Shown here piece after piece: positions 7,629-11,872 of a stretch of DNA of 11,872 bases (position 1 is the stretch's first letter; every line of letters begins with the position of its first letter). The stretch is from contig JAGCTZ010000201.1 of the NCBI GenBank assembly GCA_017963165.1, positions 1 through 11,872 of the forward strand. The letters run 5' to 3'. This DNA is from Treponema sp. GTDB taxonomy: Bacteria; Spirochaetota; Spirochaetia; Treponematales; Treponemataceae. A program made the translations under genes and the position numbers. The notes below the pieces were generated by a model that was given only the letters and a program-made list of their open reading frames with translations, did no database searches and was not told where the DNA came from.

Positions 7629-8780
7629 ATGGCATTATCAATAGAAACAAAATGTCTTCACCTCGAAGACGAAACAAAGGAGGAGCCTGCGTGTAAACAC
7701 TACGGCTCCCTCAGTTTTCCAATTTATCAGACTGCAACCTATGCTCATCCTGGCGTAGGTAGATCTACAGGCTTTGATTATTCCCGCCTGCAAAACCCGA
7801 CTCGTGAGCAGCTGGAAAAAATTATCTGCCAGCTTGAGCACGGAATTGATGCCTTTGCACTTTCTACAGGTATGGCTGCCATCACCCTGCTTATGGAAAT
7901 CTTTAAGCCGGGTGACCATCTTATTGTGGACTCAGATTTGTACGGCGGAACCATCAGACTTTTTGATAATGTATCAGTTAAAAACGGAATAAAGTTTACG
8001 CGAGCCAACTGTTCTGTGGATGATGTCGAAACTCTTATCACGAAAGACACAAAAGCAATTTTTATTGAAACTCCAAGCAACCCTATGATGAATGTGACCG
8101 ACATCAAAAAAATTGCAGATATCTCAAAACGCCATAAGCTGCTTTTGATTGTCGATAACACCTTTATGTCACCTTATTTCCAGAATCCACTCGACCTTGG
8201 TGCCGATGTAGTAGTTCACTCCGGAACAAAATTCCTTGCCGGCCACAACGACACTCTGGCAGGCTTTATAGTTATAAAAAGCCCGGAGCTTCAGGAAAAG
8301 CTTCGCTTCCTCATTAAAACTACAGGCTCAGGCCTTGCTCCTTTTGACAGCTGGCTGGTACTGAGAGGAATTAAAACTCTTGCAGTCCGCATGGAAAAGT
8401 CACAGGAGAACGCAGAAAAAATTGCGGCCTGGCTTAAGACACAGGGCTCTGTTACAAAGGTTTTCTACCCGGGCCTCGAAGAACATCCCGGCCACAAAGT
8501 AATGCAGACCCAGTCCCGCGGCTTTGGTGCCATGGTAACCTTCCGCCTGAACAGTACAGAAAAAGCACTGAGCGTTCTTGAAAAAGTACGCCTCATAAAA
8601 TATGCCGAAAGCCTTGGTGGAGTAGAGACACTGATTACTTATCCAACAACCCAGACTCACGCAGATGTACCGGAAGAGCTGCGTCTCAAGAATGGAATTA
8701 CACCGGAGACCCTGCGACTTTCAGTTGGTATTGAGAATGTTGATGATTTAATTGCGGATCTGGAGCAGGCATTGAATTAG
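7629..8780 (+). CDS. Trans-sulfuration PLP enzyme (Cys/Met metabolism family)
   Basis: 383-aa fold-type I PLP enzyme of the cystathionine gamma-synthase / gamma-lyase / MetI / methionine gamma-lyase family, acting on sulfur amino acids in the cytosol. Key marks: YSRLQNPTRE near 55-60 (phosphate contacts from the neighbouring subunit), STGMAAI (about 79-85), VDNTFMSPYFQNPLDLGADVVVHSGTKFLAGHND with the PLP lysine at about K201, and LGGVETLITYP near the end. The active-site cysteine typical of methionine gamma-lyase (CLYGCT) is replaced by LYGGT, favouring a synthase or cystathionine lyase of MetB/MetI/CGL type. At 383 aa it is shorter than usual MetY (about 430). GGAG 6 bp before the ATG decides the start over a TTG four codons upstream. 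It would suit fixing sulfide or methanethiol into homocysteine or methionine; the reaction is not determined. Confidence 0.85.
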   Translation: MALSIETKCLHLEDETKEEPACKHYGSLSFPIYQTATYAHPGVGRSTGFDYSRLQNPTREQLEKIICQLEHGIDAFALSTGMAAITLLMEIFKPGDHLIVDSDLYGGTIRLFDNVSVKNGIKFTRANCSVDDVETLITKDTKAIFIETPSNPMMNVTDIKKIADISKRHKLLLIVDNTFMSPYFQNPLDLGADVVVHSGTKFLAGHNDTLAGFIVIKSPELQEKLRFLIKTTGSGLAPFDSWLVLRGIKTLAVRMEKSQENAEKIAAWLKTQGSVTKVFYPGLEEHPGHKVMQTQSRGFGAMVTFRLNSTEKALSVLEKVRLIKYAESLGGVETLITYPTTQTHADVPEELRLKNGITPETLRLSVGIENVDDLIADLEQALN

Positions 8781-8830
8781 GTTGTCATTATAAACGAACT
8801 ACACACCATTACCTTGAACAAAATCACGTT

Positions 8831-8862
8831 ACCCTGAATTTAATTCAGGGTCTTTTTATTTT
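8831..8862 (+). terminator. Terminator of the plus-strand block
   Basis: ACCCTGAAT (8831-8839), loop TTA, ATTCAGGGT (8843-8851): a perfect 9-bp stem followed by CTTTTTATTTTATTT. It lies 50 bp after the PLP enzyme stop, and its T tract overlaps the stop codon of the convergent ATPase gene. On the other strand there is no T run, so it is one-directional. Confidence 0.88.
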
Positions 8863-9515
8863 ATTTCGATTTCTCTGTCACAAAGTTTAAGTGCGTTTTT
8901 GTCGTGGCTGGCAATCAGAATGGTTTTGCCTTCGTCGGCAAGACGGCGGAAGATTTTTATGATTTCGTCTGTGCGTTCGGAATCTACGGAGTCGGTTGGT
9001 TCGTCTGCGAGGAGAATCTGCGGATTATTGATGAGGGCACGTGCTATGAGGACTCGGTGGTTTTCGCCGCCGGAGAGGGTGGAAGGGTAGTTTTCTGCCA
9101 GGTGGGCAATTCCCAGGGAGTCAAGAAGACTGCGGGCCCTTGCGGTGATTTCTTTTGCGGTCGCGTCGTTGATTTTTTTCTTACCAATAAAGGCTGGCAG
9201 TCTCACATTATCCAGCACTGTGAAGTTTTCCAGAAAGCTCTGTTCCTGGGAGATAAAACCGATATCCTGATTTCTGAACTCGCTGAGTTCTTTATCCTCA
9301 AGAGAATTGAATTCAATGTCATTTATAATAAGGGAACCCGAATCCTGTTTTTGGAGTCCGGCAAGGATAGAAAGCAGGGTACTTTTCCCGGCACCGGATT
9401 TTCCAGTGATTCCGACAAAGGAGCCGTTTTCAATCGAAAAGCTGAAGTTTTTGAGAACATCGATTCTGCCTCGTGGCGTGATGAAAGATTTATTAAGATT
9501 TATTGCTTCTATCAT
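8856..9515 (-). CDS. ABC transporter ATP-binding protein, LolD/MacB type
   Basis: Cytosolic ATPase (219 aa) that energises the FtsX-type permease encoded just upstream. Walker A GKSGAGKST (38-46), Q-loop glutamine Q90 in FISQEQSFLENFTVLDNV (the pattern of the LolD/FtsE/MacB group), signature LSGGE (147-151) followed by NHR rather than the usual QQR, Walker B ILLADEPT (167-174) and H-loop H204 are all present, so it should be catalytically competent. Its ATG overlaps the permease stop codon in an ATGA arrangement, so the two are coupled. It is the last gene of the minus-strand operon and converges on the nif-like block. The transported substrate is unknown. Confidence 0.9.
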   Translation of the reverse strand: MIEAINLNKSFITPRGRIDVLKNFSFSIENGSFVGITGKSGAGKSTLLSILAGLQKQDSGSLIINDIEFNSLEDKELSEFRNQDIGFISQEQSFLENFTVLDNVRLPAFIGKKKINDATAKEITARARSLLDSLGIAHLAENYPSTLSGGENHRVLIARALINNPQILLADEPTDSVDSERTDEIIKIFRRLADEGKTILIASHDKNALKLCDREIEIK

Positions 9516-10708
9516 TTTATCCCCATGTAAATCTCTTTCTTCGAAACTTTTATTGCACCTGAGACTGATGCCGTAAGACAGGCTGCAATCAGAACTACAA
9601 ACGTAATAACTGCAAACAAAATTATCTGACCTGCTCCAGATAAAAGGAACGGCATGCTCAGCTTCTCTGAAATCACAAAATTAAAGGGTAGTAAAATCAA
9701 TGCGCTGATTCCAATGCCAAGCACGGCACCTATGCTTCCAAGTATTCCTGCTTCTGTAAATACAATTGCGCGGAGTCTGCTGAAATCAGCTCCAAGCACT
9801 CTCAATATCGAAAACTCTCGTAATCTTTCATTTATAGTAAGTGAAAATACAATTGAAAGAGTAAGTACTGTGATCAAAATTACCAGTACGCTTACCGCAT
9901 TCAAAATTACAAGGAAGGACGAGATACTGTCGATAAGGCTCGAAACAAACTTATCACTTTGAATTACCTGAACTCCTGGTACGGCGCCCTTAATTCTTGC
10001 TGCAGTGCTGTCCGGTTTTGCACCTGCTGCAAGCTTTACAAATATTACGCTGGTTTTTGTCTGAGTGTCGCCGTCAGAAATAAAACCAAAGCCTTTTGCT
10101 TTAGCGTCTTCAAAAATCTTTTGAAGATTTTCAAGATCTGTGTATATAACGTTATCCATGCCGGTTCCGCTTTTTGCAAGACGGGCACTTACGTTATGTG
10201 TGTGTTCAAAAAAGCGAACTGTGTTTTTTTCTGTAGTAATGTTACTTCCGGCAAGAATTATTTCCTGGCCGGAAGTATTTAAAACTTTATGTCTTCCCCA
10301 CGATTTTATAATGAAGTCGCTTGATGGGTCGAAACCGATGATTTGAATTGGGAAGTCGCAGCAGCTTTCACTAAGGCTGGTAAGATAAAACTGACTTGTT
10401 ACTGCTGCAACACCCTGAACCTCTCCAATGGCCTTTTCAACGGCTCTATCCATGTAAAAATAACTTGGCTCTCCGGTAAGAAGGACTCCTTCTGCCTGAG
10501 ATTCATAGCCTTCCGGTACAATCATAAGGTCTGCCCCTATGCGAGTATTTATTCCTTTGAGCCCGCCCTTAATGCTTGTCGTCAGAAGAAGTGTACCAAA
10601 CAGCACCCCTGCTGCTAATGCAACGAGGACTGTGAGGGCTGCCGTGCGGAAGGGCTTCTTACTGATGTTGGCAAGCGCAAGGCTTTTTACAGTTATCGTT
10701 TTTTCCAT
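9512..10708 (-). CDS. FtsX/MacB-type ABC permease
   Basis: 398-aa inner-membrane protein with the four-helix MacB/LolC/FtsX layout: TM1 about 22-44, a large extracytoplasmic MacB_PCD-like domain about 45-260, then TM2 264-291, TM3 317-341 and TM4 358-382. GADLMIVPEG (58-67) and the cytoplasmic ERLREFSILRVLGA loop after TM2 are typical of FtsX-domain permeases. Such permeases normally drive lipoprotein release, export or mechanical transmission rather than solute import. The periplasmic domain has an adjacent cysteine pair (C116-C117, in SESCCDFPIQ). I start at the ATG giving MEKTITVK, where homology begins, although the frame is open 34 codons further. This start overlaps the end of the DUF4418-like gene by 16 bp, implying coupled translation. 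Confidence 0.87.
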   Translation of the reverse strand: MEKTITVKSLALANISKKPFRTAALTVLVALAAGVLFGTLLLTTSIKGGLKGINTRIGADLMIVPEGYESQAEGVLLTGEPSYFYMDRAVEKAIGEVQGVAAVTSQFYLTSLSESCCDFPIQIIGFDPSSDFIIKSWGRHKVLNTSGQEIILAGSNITTEKNTVRFFEHTHNVSARLAKSGTGMDNVIYTDLENLQKIFEDAKAKGFGFISDGDTQTKTSVIFVKLAAGAKPDSTAARIKGAVPGVQVIQSDKFVSSLIDSISSFLVILNAVSVLVILITVLTLSIVFSLTINERLREFSILRVLGADFSRLRAIVFTEAGILGSIGAVLGIGISALILLPFNFVISEKLSMPFLLSGAGQIILFAVITFVVLIAACLTASVSGAIKVSKKEIYMGIK

Positions 10709-10896
10709 AAAATAAGAGTCTGTGCTGCTGAAATTACAAAAATTATAATTCCGAATACCAGTACTGTTGGTGCTGTTACCTTGTGGCAGTGCATGCTTGC
10801 CATTCCACAAACTTTCGCAAAGGTGTAAGGTGCGATTCCAATTAAAAGTCCAAGAACTGCTGTGATGCCTGATAAAATGATGTTGATGTTTTTCAT
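10693..10896 (-). CDS. Small DUF4418-like membrane protein
   Basis: 67-aa protein with two predicted membrane helices (about 5-25 and 43-64) and a short loop holding KVCGMASMHCHK: cysteines at 30 and 37 and histidines at 36 and 38. The loop pattern recalls DUF4418, small membrane proteins of unknown function that I recall occurring beside FtsX-type ABC permeases; the family call is from memory of the motif. Cys/His clustering suggests metal, haem or thiol binding, which is inference. An AGGAG site overlaps the stop of the upstream binding-protein gene, and its own 3' end overlaps the permease start, so it is an integral part of this operon. Confidence 0.75.
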   Translation of the reverse strand: MKNINIILSGITAVLGLLIGIAPYTFAKVCGMASMHCHKVTAPTVLVFGIIIFVISAAQTLILWKKR

Positions 10897-10906
10897 GTTG
10901 CGTCTC

Positions 10907-11872
10907 CTATGATCTGTTTCCGTTTATTTCTTTATAAGTCTTTGTTGCGCTGTCGTAGATGTATCCGTCGGGTACATCAAAGAGCTCGATATAACCTGTT
11001 TCAATAAACTTTTCGATGTCTGTTTCTGCCTTTAAGATTCCTGCTGTCTGGAGCTGGCGGGCAGCGTTATCAAAAGTTTTCTTTCCCAGTGAACGGCTTG
11101 GCTGATAGTTAATTTCTTCAAGAAGAGCGGCATTAAAATCCAGGTCTCCGGCAACGAGGTCATTTTCAATCTGGAGTTGAGCGGCTGCTCTTGGCTCTGC
11201 TTCTACATAAGCGGATGCCTTCTGTAAAGCGCGTGTAATTGCAGCTGCTCCTTCCGGATTTTCGCGAAGAAGCTTGTGGGTTACAAACTGCTGGCAGCAA
11301 TATTCTTTTACGAACTTTTCATCAGTTCCTGTATCCAGAATCTTTCTGAAGCCGTAAGCCTGTTCACCCTTTGTTGCGATAGGGTCGTGTGCACCAATTA
11401 CATCAACTGCACCATTGTTCAAAGCAATTGCAAGGTCGCTTGAAGCATAAGCGAGGAATTCAACTTCAAGATTATCAGCAGTAACACCGATGCCTACATC
11501 AAGAAGCTTACGTTTAAGATTCATAACAGAAGAGTCTGCAAGACCCGGAACACCAATCTTTTTTCCGCGAAGATCTGCAACCGACTGAATGTCGCTGTCT
11601 GCACGAACATAGTACTTTGTACATCCAATATGGATACCTGAAGTGAAGGAAATTGGAAGACCGTTTTCAATAGCCTGAAGCTGTGTTGCATAAAGACCGT
11701 AACCTGCATCAACCTTTCCTGATGCAATCATTTCTGCAAGTGTTGCACCACCTTCGACAACCTGAACATATTCAGCCTTCTGTCCGATTTTTGCAAGCTC
11801 TTCATCAAAAAGTCCGAGCTTCCATGCAACATGAACTGGAGCACCACAAAGGCTTCCTGTCTGAAAGTTGAT
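10907..11872 (-). CDS. ABC substrate-binding protein, TauA/SsuA/NMT1 type, 5' end cut
   Basis: Periplasmic-binding-protein-like fold; 321 residues are visible and the N-terminus with any signal or lipobox lies beyond the right edge. The frame stays open to the last base. The readable part begins INFQTGSLCGAPVHVAWKLGLFDEELAKIG, the usual opening of the NMT1/SsuA/TauA family. EGGATLAEMIASGKVDAG follows, then VADLRGKKIGVPG, a family hallmark, and VDVIGAHDP. Relatives bind sulfonates, nitrate, pyrimidines or similar small organics. Cysteines occur in SLCGAP, GCTKYY and EYCCQQF, more than is common for this family. It precedes the DUF4418-like gene by 10 bp. Which ligand it binds is unknown; a sulfur compound would fit the neighbourhood. 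Confidence 0.85.
   Translation of the reverse strand: MNFQTGSLCGAPVHVAWKLGLFDEELAKIGQKAEYVQVVEGGATLAEMIASGKVDAGYGLYATQLQAIENGLPISFTSGIHIGCTKYYVRADSDIQSVADLRGKKIGVPGLADSSVMNLKRKLLDVGIGVTADNLEVEFLAYASSDLAIALNNGAVDVIGAHDPIATKGEQAYGFRKILDTGTDEKFVKEYCCQQFVTHKLLRENPEGAAAITRALQKASAYVEAEPRAAAQLQIENDLVAGDLDFNAALLEEINYQPSRSLGKKTFDNAARQLQTAGILKAETDIEKFIETGYIELFDVPDGYIYDSATKTYKEINGNRS

Noticed and set aside
8904..9530. Long plus-strand open frame of about 208 codons opposite the ABC ATPase gene
   Set aside because: The minus-strand frame has intact Walker A, signature and Walker B motifs and operon overlaps; the plus-strand product has no recognisable motifs and is an antisense shadow.
10709..10810. 34-residue extension of the FtsX-type permease
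   Set aside because: It lies inside the DUF4418-like gene, reads unlike a membrane-protein start, and the MEKTITVK start fits the family and the usual gene overlap.

Overview
The window reads as chromosome of an anaerobic, probably host-associated spirochaete, most likely a Treponema. This is inferred from overall protein flavour, moderate GC, a strict-anaerobe gene set and NifH/NifB-type proteins; no rRNA or other decisive marker is present. There are no tRNA, rRNA, CRISPR, phage or transposase genes.

Left part (about 1-3470, all minus strand): serC (3' end cut by the window) behind rex, a redox-sensing repressor with a near-perfect Rex operator over its own likely promoter; then a membrane-anchored lytic transglycosylase behind an unrecognised 163-aa gene; then a stand-alone PTS EIIA (PtsN-type) gene ending in a clear terminator and possibly read from a leaderless mRNA.

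Centre (about 3570-8870, plus strand): the most interesting part. The order is cysK, a NifB-type radical SAM gene, a small NifX-type gene, nifH, a second NifX-type gene with a Cys/Gly-rich insert, and a trans-sulfuration PLP enzyme, closed by a terminator. No NifD/NifK, NifE/NifN or other catalytic partner is in the window. Two promoters, before cysK and before nifH, have the same architecture (TTGAC[A/T], 17 bp, TATATT). Each carries two copies of an inverted repeat ACCTA-N9-TAGGT, one over the -35 and one just after the start of transcription. I infer one sulfur- or FeS-responsive regulon joining a nitrogenase-like reductase/cofactor module to cysteine and methionine metabolism. This layout recalls methylthio-alkane reductase (Mar) and other group IV nitrogenase-like systems more than an ordinary nif operon, but the sequence cannot settle the substrate. 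Two GC-rich, hairpin-forming repeat-like spacers interrupt this block.

Right part (about 8856-11872, minus strand, convergent with the block above): a tightly overlapping ABC operon. It holds a TauA/SsuA/NMT1-type substrate-binding protein (5' end cut), a small DUF4418-like membrane protein, an FtsX/MacB-type permease and a LolD-type ATPase. Pairing an import-type binding protein with an export/mechanotransduction-type permease is unusual. Its proximity to the nif-like block suggests, but does not prove, a shared role.
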